Assembly (NCBI RefSeq): GCF_009905215.1
Contig: NZ_CP047593.1
Location: 3,352,900-3,416,899, forward strand
Direction: 5' to 3'
DNA from: Tichowtungia aerotolerans
GTDB lineage: Bacteria; Verrucomicrobiota; Kiritimatiellia; Kiritimatiellales; Tichowtungiaceae
DNA length: 64,000 bases
A program made the position numbers and the translations under genes. This document shows, piece after piece, positions 1 to 9,650 of the stretch (its first letter is position 1; each line of letters opens with the position of its first letter). The notes under the pieces are model-generated. The model did not search any database and had not been told where the DNA came from. It worked only from the letters and a program-made list of their open reading frames with translations.

Positions 1-1
1 T

Positions 2-445
2 CACGCCCGGTTCAATGCTGTCAGCAAGGAATATCGTTATTTTATCTGGAACGGTCCGGCCGTTCCGCCGGAGCTTCGACTGTACCGCCTGCATGAACGG
101 CGCAAACTCAATATCGCTGCCATGAAACAGGCAGCGCAACTCCTGGTCGGAGAACACGACTTCGCAGCATTTACCGCCAACCCAAAACGGGAAATCGGCG
201 GCACCGTTAAAACCGTTACCCAGGTTTCTATTTCGCGATCGAGGGATGGAGATGTGGTAATCCGTGTCAAAGGAACGGGATTCCTCTATAAAATGGTTCG
301 CTCCATTGCCGGATTCCTACTGCGCGTTGGAGCAGGGGAGCTGCAACCGGAAGATACCAAACGGTTTCTGGCGGTCGCCACTCGTACCAACGAAATCCCG
401 ACCGCCAAGCCTCTGGGCCTTTTTCTCTGGAAAGTGGATTATTGA
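2..445 (+). CDS. truA: tRNA pseudouridine synthase A, C-terminal part (5' end outside window)
   Basis: TruA converts U38-U40 in the tRNA anticodon arm to pseudouridine. The frame is open from base 2 and begins HARFNAVSKEYRY, the TruA segment that follows the catalytic Asp; that Asp lies upstream of the window. The segment GTGFLYKMVRSIAGFLLRVG and the ending PLGLFLWKVDY are typical of the family's C-terminal domain. The stop at 443-445 is followed by a strong hairpin terminator. The gene is truncated only by the window edge. Confidence 0.93.
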   Translation, partial: HARFNAVSKEYRYFIWNGPAVPPELRLYRLHERRKLNIAAMKQAAQLLVGEHDFAAFTANPKREIGGTVKTVTQVSISRSRDGDVVIRVKGTGFLYKMVRSIAGFLLRVGAGELQPEDTKRFLAVATRTNEIPTAKPLGLFLWKVDY

Positions 446-478
446 TTAGGGGATTACTTTTCCCCGAATTCTTCGATG

Positions 479-510
479 AAAAAACCGTCGAAAAATTCTC
501 CGACGGTTTT
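479..510. terminator. Bidirectional terminator between truA and the SHOCT lipoprotein gene
   Basis: The arms AAAACCGTCG and CGACGGTTTT enclose an 11-nt loop, with an A tract on the left and a T tract on the right. It can serve truA (+) and the convergent lipoprotein gene (-). Confidence 0.85.
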
Positions 511-532
511 CTTTGCTGGCTTTAGTGAGAAA

Positions 533-1147
533 TCAAAGCGTTTCGACTAAAGCCTTTCTTTTGGTCTCGTATTCTTGCGGAGTAATTAACCCGTTATCTT
601 TCAGGTCCTTTAGGTCCTTTAGTTTTTTCGAGGTTTCCATGGAGGCCAATAAGGGGGCTTCTTTTTCTGAAATATTCTGTGCATTATGGTTTTGAGACAG
701 GTTTCCATATACCGTGTCGTCAAGCTTCCACATTGCGCCAGTCAGCGGATCAACAATTACGATGCCGATTAGTCCTCCAAATATGACGTTACCGATGTAC
801 CATGGGTCCATTCCGGCAGAAAGGGAACAAGATCCCTGATGATATCCATTTTTATCAAATTGGAATGTGTAGCGCTCCGGAGAAAAGAACCCAGAGCTGG
901 CTTCTAAAGAAAGAGTTGCCGGAGTTATAGCTTTATGAACGGTGACTCCTTTTTTGTTTTTTACACACACTGTGGCTCCTGGAGGGTTGCTTTGAATGGT
1001 AACTGGATATTGTGATTTACTCACGATGCTGGCACATCCTGTGACGAATAGAAAAACTGATGTTGCCAAAAGAAGACTCCCAGCGCGGACACAAACTATG
1101 TTTTTTTCACAACAAACCTTTCTTTTATGATTTTTAATAAAAAACAA
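533..1147 (-). CDS. Lipoprotein with SHOCT-like C-terminus
   Basis: A 204-residue protein with a basic N-terminus, a hydrophobic stretch and a lipobox (FVTGCAS), so it is probably lipidated and membrane-anchored. The middle resembles a PEGA-type beta domain (YPVTIQSNPPGATVCV), followed by a short glycine/isoleucine-rich hydrophobic segment. The last ~30 residues (LKDLKDNGLITPQEYETKR) match the SHOCT pattern found at the ends of many oligomerising proteins. The only upstream start in this frame is TTG at 1147, with no strong ribosome site, so the start is uncertain. Function unknown. Confidence 0.7.
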   Translation of the reverse strand: MFFIKNHKRKVCCEKNIVCVRAGSLLLATSVFLFVTGCASIVSKSQYPVTIQSNPPGATVCVKNKKGVTVHKAITPATLSLEASSGFFSPERYTFQFDKNGYHQGSCSLSAGMDPWYIGNVIFGGLIGIVIVDPLTGAMWKLDDTVYGNLSQNHNAQNISEKEAPLLASMETSKKLKDLKDLKDNGLITPQEYETKRKALVETL

Positions 1148-1252
1148 GAGTGATCTGGTTAAGTTGATATATAAATAAGTATTTTATGTAAATATATTAC
1201 ATAATTAAATGTCGCAAAGCGCTATTTTATTTTATGCTGTCGAAGACAGAAT

Positions 1253-1760
1253 ACCCCGGCTTTAGCCGTGGATGAATGAGCCCGAAGGCGGTATGCTGAT
1301 TGAGGAAGTACGACTGGGAGCTCATTGTGCATACCGTCTTCAATATCACGTTGTGTGGGTATGTAAATACCGCCGGAGGATCCTGATGCCTGGAGTCCGA
1401 AGTTATCTTGAAAAGGTGTTGCGTGGGCTGCAGCGAAGTATGCCCGGCGTGGAAATTGAGATAATCGGCTTCGACGGAGATCATATGCACATGGTGATGG
1501 TCATCCCGCCGAAATACAGCATCTCGGACGTGATGGAAAATATGAAAAGCCGATCATCGTCGGTCATGCGCAAAAAGTTAAGTGGCTAGCCAAGGTTTAT
1601 TGGAAGGAAAATATTATGTGGTCGCCGGGCTACTTCGTGAGCAGTGTTGGCGTCGACGAAGCGATAATTAAAAGATATGTCGAATATCGAGGACGGAAGG
1701 ATTCAGGTCGGCTTCGCCAGGAGCTGTAATGAAAATTAGAACCCCGGCTTTAGCCGGGGT
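1253..1760 (+). mobile_element. IS200/IS605-family-like insertion sequence, probably defective
   Basis: A transposase reading frame is flanked on both sides by almost the same small hairpin: CCCCGGCTTTAGCCGTGG at 1254-1271 and CCCCGGCTTTAGCCGGGG at 1742-1759. Subterminal hairpins in the same orientation, rather than terminal inverted repeats, are what IS200/IS605 elements use as ends. The exact cleavage sites are not resolved. Confidence 0.65.
1272..1729 (+). pseudogene. tnpA: IS200-like Y1 transposase TnpA split by a -1 frameshift
   Basis: Frame 1 (1272-1589) gives 105 residues with the HUH metal motif (GDHMHMVM) and YHVVWVCKYRRRIL, then stops at TAG 1587-1589. The rest of a normal TnpA continues in the -1 frame from 1577 to the TAA at 1727-1729 (VKWLAKVYWKENIMWSPGYF, then EAIIKRYVEYRGR with the expected catalytic Tyr). 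The joined length of ~155 residues suits the family. The shift point is C AAA AAG, so either one base was lost or -1 slippage occurs. I call it a pseudogene but cannot exclude programmed frameshifting. Confidence 0.75.
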
Positions 1761-1771
1761 TATCTATGACG

Positions 1772-1807
1772 AAAACCGCCTCGAGAATTTTCTCAAGGCG
1801 GTTTTTG
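1772..1807. terminator. Bidirectional hairpin terminator
   Basis: AAAACCGCCT and AGGCGGTTTTT flank a ~13-nt loop. It lies between the IS (+) and the DUF3332-like lipoprotein gene (-) and fits both directions. Confidence 0.8.
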
Positions 1808-1828
1808 TTTTATAAGTTTAGGCTATTG

Positions 1829-2122
1829 TTACATCTGAGCAGCAACGCTGCGCAGGCACATCTCATTTCCAGACGGGGCTTCAACGGAGTCCATCGGATT
1901 TTCGCCGGTCCAGAATTCTACACTGTTGAAGATCAGGCCGTCTGCCAGAGTAGACAGGCTGTAAACCGGGAGAATAATGCAGCCCAGGAAGGCCACTTCA
2001 TCAACCCATTTATCTTCAAAGCTGGTCTGCCACGTATGTACTTTTTTGGTCAGGACAAATGGTCCGGTACATCCGGTGAGCAGAATGCTCAGTGTAATTA
2101 CGCTGAGAAGGATTTTCTTCAT
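1829..2122 (-). CDS. Small DUF3332-like lipoprotein
   Basis: A 97-residue protein with a clear lipoprotein signal (MKKILLSVITLSILLTGC). The segment FVLTKKVHTWQTSFEDKWVDE, then IILPVYSLSTLADGLIFNSV and EFWTG, is the pattern of DUF3332 proteins, a family of unknown role. AAGGAG lies 7-8 nt before the ATG. The C-terminal extension after EFWTGENP is poorly conserved in type. Monocistronic between the terminator at 1772-1807 and divergent rpe. Confidence 0.78.
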   Translation of the reverse strand: MKKILLSVITLSILLTGCTGPFVLTKKVHTWQTSFEDKWVDEVAFLGCIILPVYSLSTLADGLIFNSVEFWTGENPMDSVEAPSGNEMCLRSVAAQM

Positions 2123-2270
2123 AACAATCTCCTTATGTTTTATGTGTTTCCCTCTATAGAAAAAACTATTGAATTTCTTTCAGGGAGGCAAATGGAAATG
2201 TGCTGCTTCTTGCTTTTTCGTTTTGGCTCCAGTACCGTTTCTGCCTTTATTTAATAAGGAGATTTTTTAA

Positions 2271-2945
2271 ATGCCGAAAATCGAAATTATGCCGTCCATT
2301 CTGGCCGCGGACATGGGAAATCTGGAGGCGGGAATCCGTTTGTGCGAAAAATCCGGCGCAGACCAGATTCATGTGGACGTGATGGATGGAGTGTTTGTGC
2401 CGAATATCAGCATGGGGCCGGCCGTAGCGGCGATGGCTGATCGTGTGACAGATTTGCCACTCGATGTGCACCTGATGCTCCTGCATCCCCAGAATCATAT
2501 CGAAGCTTTTGCCAAGGCCGGATCGGACACAATACTCATTCATATTGAAGCGGAGTGTGATGTGGAAGATACGCTAAAAAAAATCCGCGATCTCGGCTGC
2601 CGTCCGGGAATCACTGTAAATCCGCCAACGCCGGTCGATTCCATTTTCCAAACCTTGGAAAAAGGGTTGGTCGAAGAGGTTCTTATTATGTCAGTCAACC
2701 CTGGATTTGGAGGTCAGGGTTACATTGCTGGTGTGGAAAGCAAGGTGGCTGAGATTCGCCGGCGCTACCCGGACATGCTTATTTCCATTGATGGAGGAAT
2801 CGGAGCGGAAACCATTAAACCCGCAGCCGCTCATGGTGCCAACCTGTTTGTAGCCGGCACATCACTTTTTAAGGCACCTGATATGGGAAAAGCCGTTTCC
2901 GATCTGCGCGCAAGCGCTGAAACTGCTTATTGCACCGCACTTTAA
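2271..2945 (+). CDS. rpe: Ribulose-phosphate 3-epimerase
   Basis: Interconverts D-ribulose 5-phosphate and D-xylulose 5-phosphate in the pentose phosphate pathway. The 224 residues are the usual size. The TIM-barrel motifs are present: PSILAAD near residue 8, HVDVMDG (His34, Asp36), DVHLM (His67), VNPGFGG phosphate loop at 142-148 and SIDGG with the catalytic Asp at ~174. A good AAGGAG precedes the ATG. The next gene, lepA, begins 20 bp after the stop. A 15-bp TTCCA/TGGAA palindrome lies inside the coding region (2646-2660), where it encodes FQTLEK. Confidence 0.96.
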   Translation: MPKIEIMPSILAADMGNLEAGIRLCEKSGADQIHVDVMDGVFVPNISMGPAVAAMADRVTDLPLDVHLMLLHPQNHIEAFAKAGSDTILIHIEAECDVEDTLKKIRDLGCRPGITVNPPTPVDSIFQTLEKGLVEEVLIMSVNPGFGGQGYIAGVESKVAEIRRRYPDMLISIDGGIGAETIKPAAAHGANLFVAGTSLFKAPDMGKAVSDLRASAETAYCTAL

Positions 2946-2965
2946 TTTACAATCAAAAGTCATCT

Positions 2966-4771
2966 ATGTCCGATCTGTCTCATATCCGAAATTTTTGTAT
3001 TATCGCTCACATTGACCATGGGAAATCAACCTTGGCCGACCGGATCCTGCAGCTGACCGGCGCGGTGGAAGAGCGCAAAATGAAAGAACAGCTGCTCGAT
3101 GATATGGATTTGGAGCGCGAGCGCGGCATTACCATTAAAGCGCACCCGGTTTCGATGAATTACAAGGCCAAGGACGGGAAAACCTATCAGTTCAATCTGA
3201 TCGACACTCCCGGTCATGTCGATTTTTCTTATGAGGTCTCCCGCAGTCTGCAGGCCTGTGAAGGCGCCATCCTGGTTGTCGACGCAGCACAGGGAGTTGA
3301 GGCACAAACGGTTTCGAACACGTATTTGGCAGAAGAGCAGAATCTGGCGATTTTCCCTGTACTGAATAAGATTGAGCTGCCGAATGCGCAACCGGAGGTC
3401 GTGGCTCAGCAGATTGAGGATCTTCTGGCTATTGAAGCTTCGGATTGTCTGACGGTCAGCGCAAAAACGGGGCAGGGGATCGCTGAGGTTCTTGAGGCTG
3501 TTGTCGCGCGGATTCCTCCACCCAAACCGGGAGTCGATTCGTCGGCTCGCGGGCTGGTTTTCGACTCGAAATATGATGCTTTCCGCGGCGTCGTTGTGTA
3601 TTTGCGCCTGTTCAGCGGCAGCCTGAAGCCTGGAGAGAAAGTCCGGATGATGGGGTCCGAAATGGATTATGAAATCAAAGAGGTCGGAATTTTCGCGCCG
3701 GATCCAACTCCTGTGAAAGAGCTGAAAGAAGGATCGGTCGGATATGTGATTGCCAACATCAAGGATGCCTCCGAAATTCAGATTGGTGACACGATGACCT
3801 CAGCACGGCATCCGGCCGCAACGCCGTTACCAGGCTTCAAGGAAATTCACCCGATGGTGTTCGCCGGAATTTATCCGATTGAAACATCCGATTATGAAAA
3901 GCTCGGAAAGAGCCTCGACAAACTGAAACTTAACGATGCTGCATTTACGTATCAGGCAGAATCGTCTGTTGCCCTGGGTTTTGGTTTCCGTTGCGGTTTT
4001 CTGGGACTGCTCCATATGGAGATTGTTCAGGAACGCCTGCGGCGGGAGTTCGATCTTGATATCATCGCATCTTATCCAAACGTTATTTATCGCGTTAATT
4101 TGAAGAGCGGCGAGACCCTTGAAGTCGATAACCCGACCATGCTCCCTGATGTGATGCAGGTGCAGAGTATGGAAGAGCCTTTCATCAAGGCGACTATCAT
4201 CACTCCAACGGATTGCCTCGGTGACATGATGCAGCTGATTATGGAGAAGAGGGGAGAGATTACTCACACGGACTCTATTGACGCACAGCGCGTGATGCTG
4301 ACCTGTGACCTGCCCTTGAATGAAGTGCTGATCGACTTTTACGACCGCCTCAAAAGCATCAGCCGCGGCTACGCCTCCATGGACTACGAGTATGCCGACT
4401 ATCGCGAATCCGATCTGGTCAAGATGGATATTCTGATACACAGCGAACCGGTTGATGCGTTTTCTGCTATTGTCCATCGGTCCAAAGCGGTCTATCGCGG
4501 CCGCCAAATGTGCGCATCGCTCAAGGATGTGATTCCGCGCCAGGCCTTTTCCGTTGCCATTCAGGCTGCGCTCGGCGGGAAGATTATTGCCCGCGAAACG
4601 ATTCGGGCATATCGCAAGGACGTAACCGCCAAGTGCTATGGCGGTGATATTTCCCGAAAACGGAAACTGCTTGAGCGCCAGAAAGAGGGTAAAAAGAAAA
4701 TGAAAAGCATTGGGAAAGTGAATATCCCCCAGGAAGCTTTCATTGCTGTGCTGAAAACGAAACAGGAGTAA
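2966..4771 (+). CDS. lepA: Elongation factor 4 (LepA), ribosomal back-translocase GTPase
   Basis: A translational GTPase that acts on stalled or mistranslocated ribosomes. I choose the ATG at 2966 ([22 protein letters not shown]), giving 601 residues, the family norm; an upstream ATG at 2930 would run into rpe. Visible are the G1 P-loop AHIDHGKS, G3 DTPGHVDF, G4 NKIEL, the LepA-specific C-terminal segment [20 protein letters not shown] and the ending VPQEAF-like [12 protein letters not shown]. No strong ribosome site precedes the chosen start, so coupling to rpe is possible. Confidence 0.96.
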   Translation: MSDLSHIRNFCIIAHIDHGKSTLADRILQLTGAVEERKMKEQLLDDMDLERERGITIKAHPVSMNYKAKDGKTYQFNLIDTPGHVDFSYEVSRSLQACEGAILVVDAAQGVEAQTVSNTYLAEEQNLAIFPVLNKIELPNAQPEVVAQQIEDLLAIEASDCLTVSAKTGQGIAEVLEAVVARIPPPKPGVDSSARGLVFDSKYDAFRGVVVYLRLFSGSLKPGEKVRMMGSEMDYEIKEVGIFAPDPTPVKELKEGSVGYVIANIKDASEIQIGDTMTSARHPAATPLPGFKEIHPMVFAGIYPIETSDYEKLGKSLDKLKLNDAAFTYQAESSVALGFGFRCGFLGLLHMEIVQERLRREFDLDIIASYPNVIYRVNLKSGETLEVDNPTMLPDVMQVQSMEEPFIKATIITPTDCLGDMMQLIMEKRGEITHTDSIDAQRVMLTCDLPLNEVLIDFYDRLKSISRGYASMDYEYADYRESDLVKMDILIHSEPVDAFSAIVHRSKAVYRGRQMCASLKDVIPRQAFSVAIQAALGGKIIARETIRAYRKDVTAKCYGGDISRKRKLLERQKEGKKKMKSIGKVNIPQEAFIAVLKTKQE

Positions 4772-4859
4772 AGGAACGGATTGATGGAGAAGGGGACTGG
4801 CGGGCTATTGAACTTCAATAATACCTCAATTCCAGAGCTCCATTGCCTGCAGCTTAATC

Positions 4860-6026
4860 ATGAATTTTTTTAAAATCCGCAAAGCACGTAAAGAACTCAA
4901 AGAGATTCTTCATCACGCAAAACATATACGGCATATGCATGAGGACATTGGTGACCCTCAGCTTCTATCAGAATTAAAATCAGCAGAAGAACGGGCCCAA
5001 AACATCCGAAAAGGAACTGACGTCACTGCCATGGAAGCCGTCGGCAGCGAAGTCTGCGACATTTGCGAAAAAGTCGCGCCGCCGAGACCACAGCATAAAA
5101 TCCGGGAAAACGTAGAAGTTCTTTTTGTAGCCATTGCAGCTGCAATGGCGATCCGCGCCCACTTTTTTCAGCCTTTTAAAATTCCGACAGGCTCCATGCA
5201 GCCTACCTTGTATGGAATTACGGTCCGTCCGCTGGAGGAGGGGGAATCAACCGCCTTGCCGGTTCGCATTGCCAAGTTCTTCTGGAAGGGCGAGGTTTTT
5301 CTGAATAACGACACGTTGTTTGATCGACTCGCAAAACTTGTCACGGTAGGGAAAGAGTACACGGCCACTGCGCATGCAGACGGATACATCCGCATGCATG
5401 AAATCGACGGACGGGTACTTCCTGATTATCGGGATAATTTTGACGGCGGAAAGACCATTACGATTTATCTCGGAAATACTCCGCATGTTGTTTCCCAGGC
5501 GACCGTCCGGTACAGCCGTTACGGTGAATATATCCGCAAAGGTGAGTCAATGCTGCGAGGTGTTGCCAAGGCTGGGGATTACATCCTCGTGAACCGAATG
5601 AAATACAATTTTTTCCCTCCCAAACGCGGAGATATCGTGGTGTTCGATGCTAAGGATGTTGCGCGTGATGCGTATTACATTAAACGCCTGGTCGGACTGC
5701 CGGACGAAACCGTTTCTGTGAATCCGCCTTATCTGACTGTCAACGGAAAAAAACCAACGGATCGACGATTCCAAAAACTTTTTCACAATGATAAGTACAA
5801 CGGTTATGTTTATGGAACGTACGCCTCCAATCTTACGCCGCTTATTGGAAAACCGGGAGAATCCATTACCTTGGCAAATGACGAATATCTCTTCTTCGGA
5901 GACAATACGTTGAACAGCCTCGACGGCCGTTACTTTGGCGGCGTTAAACAAGAGCGGCTTCTGGGAACCGCATTCTTTGTCGGACTGCCGTTTGACCGTG
6001 CCGGCAGGGTTGAAACCATTCATTAA
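4860..6026 (+). CDS. lepB: Signal peptidase I, enlarged form
   Basis: Removes signal peptides of exported proteins at the inner membrane. The 388 residues comprise a charged N-terminal region of ~85 residues, one membrane segment (VEVLFVAIAAAMAIRAHFF, ~86-104), the Ser box IPTGSMQPTL with catalytic Ser ~112, and the Lys box RDAYYIKRLVGLP with catalytic Lys ~275. The ending contains YLFFGDNTLNSLDGRYFGG. About 160 residues separate the Ser and Lys boxes, much more than in E. coli LepB, so a large domain is inserted there. It lies 88 bp after lepA, probably co-transcribed, as in many bacteria. Confidence 0.93.
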   Translation: MNFFKIRKARKELKEILHHAKHIRHMHEDIGDPQLLSELKSAEERAQNIRKGTDVTAMEAVGSEVCDICEKVAPPRPQHKIRENVEVLFVAIAAAMAIRAHFFQPFKIPTGSMQPTLYGITVRPLEEGESTALPVRIAKFFWKGEVFLNNDTLFDRLAKLVTVGKEYTATAHADGYIRMHEIDGRVLPDYRDNFDGGKTITIYLGNTPHVVSQATVRYSRYGEYIRKGESMLRGVAKAGDYILVNRMKYNFFPPKRGDIVVFDAKDVARDAYYIKRLVGLPDETVSVNPPYLTVNGKKPTDRRFQKLFHNDKYNGYVYGTYASNLTPLIGKPGESITLANDEYLFFGDNTLNSLDGRYFGGVKQERLLGTAFFVGLPFDRAGRVETIH

Positions 6027-6873
6027 TTTTCAAAACTCGGTTCCGAAAAAAGTCCTCAAACCCAGTGCCTTATGAACGGCTTAAAAAAACAGGTTTCGGA
6101 GCGATTTCAATGATCCAAAACAGAGGGTTATTCAGGATCAAAAATCTCGTATCTTAACAATCTGTTTTAATCGGCTTTGGGAGTCTGATTGTCGGTTCAT
6201 AAAATCAACCTGCTGAGATTCGCACGGATGATTTTCGAACGACCTGCGGGGCGAAATATGAGCCAGAAAAAGCAGCTCAAAAACCGCTCTGAAGTTCGAT
6301 GAATCGAGCTTCCTTCTGTGAGAGTTTTTTCAAGGTCTGACAATTAATTTTGGCATCTTTTGTTTTCAAAATCCGGCTCTCTCGATGAGAGATATTCTGT
6401 AAGAAGAATGGCGGATGGTGAAAGAAACCTGTCTGGCTTTCGAGAAACCGATATCCGATGGGCAGTAGTGTATCCACAGGCAAAACCCCTTGTCGGGCAA
6501 CCCTTAATGTAACGTCGCATAATATATCTTATGTCTAATGCATAGATGTAGACACCACAATATAATGTGTTTGGTGGGTAAATTGTCGATAAGTGGCTCC
6601 TAGTGGCGACTTATTAACAACACCGCAGTAGATTGTGTTGAGAACGTGAAGAGTTCTTTCACACGGGATTCCTGTAACGAGGAATAATTACTGTTTAAAA
6701 TGAAAACGCACGGCACTGGGTGCGATACATCTCTGGTAGACGTGTGATTGATGAGTCTTCGCCTGCCCGTATTTAACTTACTTCAGAGACGGTATCCGAG
6801 GATAAAAAGACAACCTCATCTAATCTAAAACAAGCAATTGGCGAATCGCTGTACGGGGCTTTTGGATGCATAA
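6027..6873. other. ~850-bp stretch without a convincing gene
   Basis: Codon structure is poor on both strands. The longest frame (68 codons, minus strand, 6277-6483) has no ribosome site and no recognisable product. I looked for rnpB, tmRNA, SRP RNA and 6S RNA hallmarks and saw none. The stretch ends in a perfect terminator that also reads correctly for the plus strand, so a plus-strand small RNA between ~6480 and 6870 is possible. Base composition is more AT-rich than the neighbouring genes. Confidence 0.4.
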
Positions 6874-6902
6874 AAAAAGCGCCTCGTTTGAGGCGCTTTT
6901 TC
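6874..6902. terminator. Strong bidirectional terminator
   Basis: AAAAAGCGCCTC, loop GTTT, GAGGCGCTTTTT: a 12-bp perfect stem with A and T tracts. It terminates the rng-rodA-mrd-mre operon on the minus strand and could end an unidentified plus-strand transcript. Confidence 0.9.
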
Positions 6903-6918
6903 AAGGGTTGAAGCCGGC

Positions 6919-8505
6919 TTATTTGTCGTTTTCAACGCTGGAGTAAATCACCTTTTTTGTCTCTTCGTTGGTGATGGTGAACTCCTCCATGTGGAAGTGC
7001 GGATCGGAGACAAATGTCAGATGTCCGTGGAACTTCTGTTCCATGGCAATCAGCGTCTCTTCGTCTTCTCTCCGCAGGCGATCAAGCACGGTCGGGTTGA
7101 CTGTGATTTTCATGTTATGCGCACCTTTGTCTTTACGTAGTGCGGCAGACAAGCGACGCTGCAATTCCACGCTCATGGTCAGGGAGGATTTGACCCGCCC
7201 TCTCCCACCGCAATAATCGCACTCAACATAAGTGGAGGTGTAGACACTTTCCTCATAACGCTGGCGAGTCATCTCAAGCAGGCCGAGTTGAGAAATCGGC
7301 AAGACGTTGGTGCGGGCCTTGTCTTTTTTCAGAGCGTCCTTGAGGGTTTTGTAAACCGTGTTCTGGTCGCGTTTTGTTTTCATGTCGATGAAGTCGATTA
7401 TGAGCAAGCCACCGATGTTGCGCAGACGCATTTGCCGGGCCACTTCATCGGCCGCCTCGATGTTGACAGCCAGAATCGATTCTTCTGCATTTTTTCCGCC
7501 TTTGTGCCGACCCGTATTGACGTCAACAGCAACCAGCGCTTCTGTTTCGTCAAAAATCAGATATGCGCCGGATTTCAGCCAAACTTTGCGCCGGAAAATG
7601 GATTCAATCTGTTTTTCGACATCAAAGTAATCAAAGATCGGCTCTTCACCTCCATACATCTGCACCCAGTTTCTCGAGCGACGAGAATACTTGGCAATCA
7701 TGCTGCGGATCATTTCATAGGTCTGCTTGTTGTCGACAAAAACACGGTCGATATCCTCTGTAAGGTAATCGCGGACTACGCGCTCAGCCAGCTTGGGTTC
7801 GCTATACAGGCAGCACGGAGCGGGTTTGTTTTTAATTCCATCATCAATTTCTTTCCAGATTTCAATCAGCGTACGGGCATCGCGAACAAAGCTGGTTTTG
7901 CGGGTTCCTGAGCCGGCAGTGCGAACAATGATTCCGACGTTTTCCGGAATGGGAAGACGAGCCAGAATCTTCTTCAGGCGATTGCGCTCCTTTGTGTCAT
8001 CAATCTTCTTGGAGATTCCTTTCAGACCGGTTCCCGGCATCATGACCAGAAAACGTCCCGGAACACTGAGGTTGGCACTGACGCGCGGCCCCTTGGTTCC
8101 GATTGCATCTTTCGTAACCTGCACAATAATTTCTGATCCGATCGGGAACTTTTTAGCCATCTCTCCCGGAGAAAACTTGCGGCGGCGACCGCTGTTGCGG
8201 CGCGCACCTTCCTGCTCCGCCAAACGAGCCGCATCTTCAGGAATCATGTCCCAGTAATGGATGAAGGCGTTTTTCTTCATGCCGATATCCACAAAGGCGG
8301 CTTGCAGTCCATCCTCCAGATTCTGGATTTTTCCTTTAAAAATACTGCCGACAATCCGGTTGTCGTCCTCACGTTCGATATGAAAATTGTCGAGTTTGCC
8401 TTCGTCGAGCACCGCAACTCGCGTTTCGAGCGGTTCGATATTGATGAGGATCTCTTTTTTCATCCGTCCGTTCTTTTTCAATTTTCCTGTAATCTGTTTG
8501 AGCAT
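6919..8505 (-). CDS. rng: Ribonuclease G/E family endoribonuclease
   Basis: A single-strand endoribonuclease of the RNase E/G family (rRNA maturation, mRNA decay). I choose the ATG at 8505, with AAAGGAG upstream, giving 528 residues; the frame stays open further upstream but that stretch overlaps rodA and looks like a shadow. Visible are the S1 domain (GSIFKGKIQNLEDGLQAAFVDIG), catalytic magnesium-site segments VDVNTGRHKG and LLIIDFIDM, and the zinc-link CDYCGGRGRV. The long RNase E scaffold tail is absent, hence RNase G type. It is the last gene of the cell-shape operon, an arrangement known from other bacteria (mreBCD-cafA). Confidence 0.92.
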   Translation of the reverse strand: MLKQITGKLKKNGRMKKEILINIEPLETRVAVLDEGKLDNFHIEREDDNRIVGSIFKGKIQNLEDGLQAAFVDIGMKKNAFIHYWDMIPEDAARLAEQEGARRNSGRRRKFSPGEMAKKFPIGSEIIVQVTKDAIGTKGPRVSANLSVPGRFLVMMPGTGLKGISKKIDDTKERNRLKKILARLPIPENVGIIVRTAGSGTRKTSFVRDARTLIEIWKEIDDGIKNKPAPCCLYSEPKLAERVVRDYLTEDIDRVFVDNKQTYEMIRSMIAKYSRRSRNWVQMYGGEEPIFDYFDVEKQIESIFRRKVWLKSGAYLIFDETEALVAVDVNTGRHKGGKNAEESILAVNIEAADEVARQMRLRNIGGLLIIDFIDMKTKRDQNTVYKTLKDALKKDKARTNVLPISQLGLLEMTRQRYEESVYTSTYVECDYCGGRGRVKSSLTMSVELQRRLSAALRKDKGAHNMKITVNPTVLDRLRREDEETLIAMEQKFHGHLTFVSDPHFHMEEFTITNEETKKVIYSSVENDK

Positions 8506-8525
8506 AGTTGGTGCTCCTTTCCTTT

Positions 8526-9650
8526 TTATACTGTGCGACGCCGGATATAGACGCTTTGAACCAACCCGAGAGCCCCCATGGTTGTAACCATGAAGGAACC
8601 TCCGTAACTCATCAGGGGCAGCGGCAGTCCGGTAATCGGCATCAGGCCGATGGTCATCGCGATATTGATGAAAACATGTGTAAACAAAAGCACGCCGATG
8701 CCGGCCGCAAGCAGGCGCCCGAACAAATCCTGGGCCAGCACCGCGGCACGCATACAGCGCACGGTAATCGTTGTGTAAAGCACCAGCAGCAATCCGCCGC
8801 CGGCAAATCCTGTTTCTTCCGCCACGACCGAATAAATGAAGTCGGTCGGAGCGACAGTTCTCGGCAGAAAGCCGAGAATATTCTGGGTTCCTTTTAAATA
8901 ACCTTTCCCCAGCAGCCCGCCGGAACCCACGGCGATCTGCGACTGCAGTTTGTTCCATCCGGCACCCAGCGGATCCTGACTGACGTTCAGATACACCAGA
9001 ACCCGGCTTTTCTGATAGTCGGTCAGAAAAGGACAGGTGTCCGGGAAAAAACGCAACCAAACACCTAATGTGATAAGGCCAAGCAGGCCGATAACGATCA
9101 ACAACACAATCGGTTTGACGGGTGTTCCTGAGCAGAACAGCATAGCAAGCGTTACAGGAATCAGCACCATACTGGTTCCAAGGTCCGGTTCAATTACAAT
9201 CAGAAAAAACGGAACAGCCATCAACGCGAATGCTTTGAAAAACGCTCCGACGTCATCGGTATCTGTCGCCGGGTCACTCAAAACTCCGGCCAATGTGAAG
9301 ACTACCCCAAGTTTTGCAAATTCGGACGGTTGCAGGTCGAATCCAGGCATTGGAATCCATCGATGCGCATTGTTCTTTTCCGGAAAAAGGAACACCAGAA
9401 CCAGTCCGGCCAGCGTTGCAGCATAGGTCCACCAATGAAGTTCCTTGAACTTGCGATAATCGAAGGCTGTTGCGGCAGAATAACATCCCAGACCAATGGA
9501 AGCCCAGACAACCTGGCGAAGCGCTTTTCCGCTGAGAGTTGTGTCACCATTTTGATATCCCGCACTGAAAATAAAAAGAAAACTCAAAAAGAGCAGCGCG
9601 AGAATTGTGCCGAACATCGTCCAGTCAAAGCGGCGGATTCGTTTAATCAT
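8526..9650 (-). CDS. rodA: Rod shape-determining SEDS glycosyltransferase RodA
   Basis: Polymerises lipid II into glycan strands in the elongasome together with PBP2. The 374 residues have about ten membrane segments. SEDS motifs: QPSEFAKL, IEPDLGTSM, DPLGAGWNKLQSQIAVGSGG, then PTDFIYSVVAEETGF with the essential Asp, and the ending MTIGLMPITGLPLPLMSYGGS. Its ATG at 9650 overlaps the stop of mrdA (9647) by 4 bp, so the two are translationally coupled. The next gene, rng, starts 20 bp after the rodA stop. Confidence 0.95.
   Translation of the reverse strand: MIKRIRRFDWTMFGTILALLFLSFLFIFSAGYQNGDTTLSGKALRQVVWASIGLGCYSAATAFDYRKFKELHWWTYAATLAGLVLVFLFPEKNNAHRWIPMPGFDLQPSEFAKLGVVFTLAGVLSDPATDTDDVGAFFKAFALMAVPFFLIVIEPDLGTSMVLIPVTLAMLFCSGTPVKPIVLLIVIGLLGLITLGVWLRFFPDTCPFLTDYQKSRVLVYLNVSQDPLGAGWNKLQSQIAVGSGGLLGKGYLKGTQNILGFLPRTVAPTDFIYSVVAEETGFAGGGLLLVLYTTITVRCMRAAVLAQDLFGRLLAAGIGVLLFTHVFINIAMTIGLMPITGLPLPLMSYGGSFMVTTMGALGLVQSVYIRRRTV

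Noticed and set aside
1227-1490. Minus-strand 87-codon frame overlapping the transposase
   Set aside because: Antisense to HUH-motif coding sequence; no start signal.
3827-4507. A 226-codon minus-strand frame inside lepA
   Set aside because: Fully opposite a well-conserved gene; the product resembles no family.
6484-6873. 6S RNA, tmRNA, SRP RNA or RNase P RNA upstream of the terminator
   Set aside because: None of the conserved cores of these RNAs could be found, and the ends do not pair into a closing stem.
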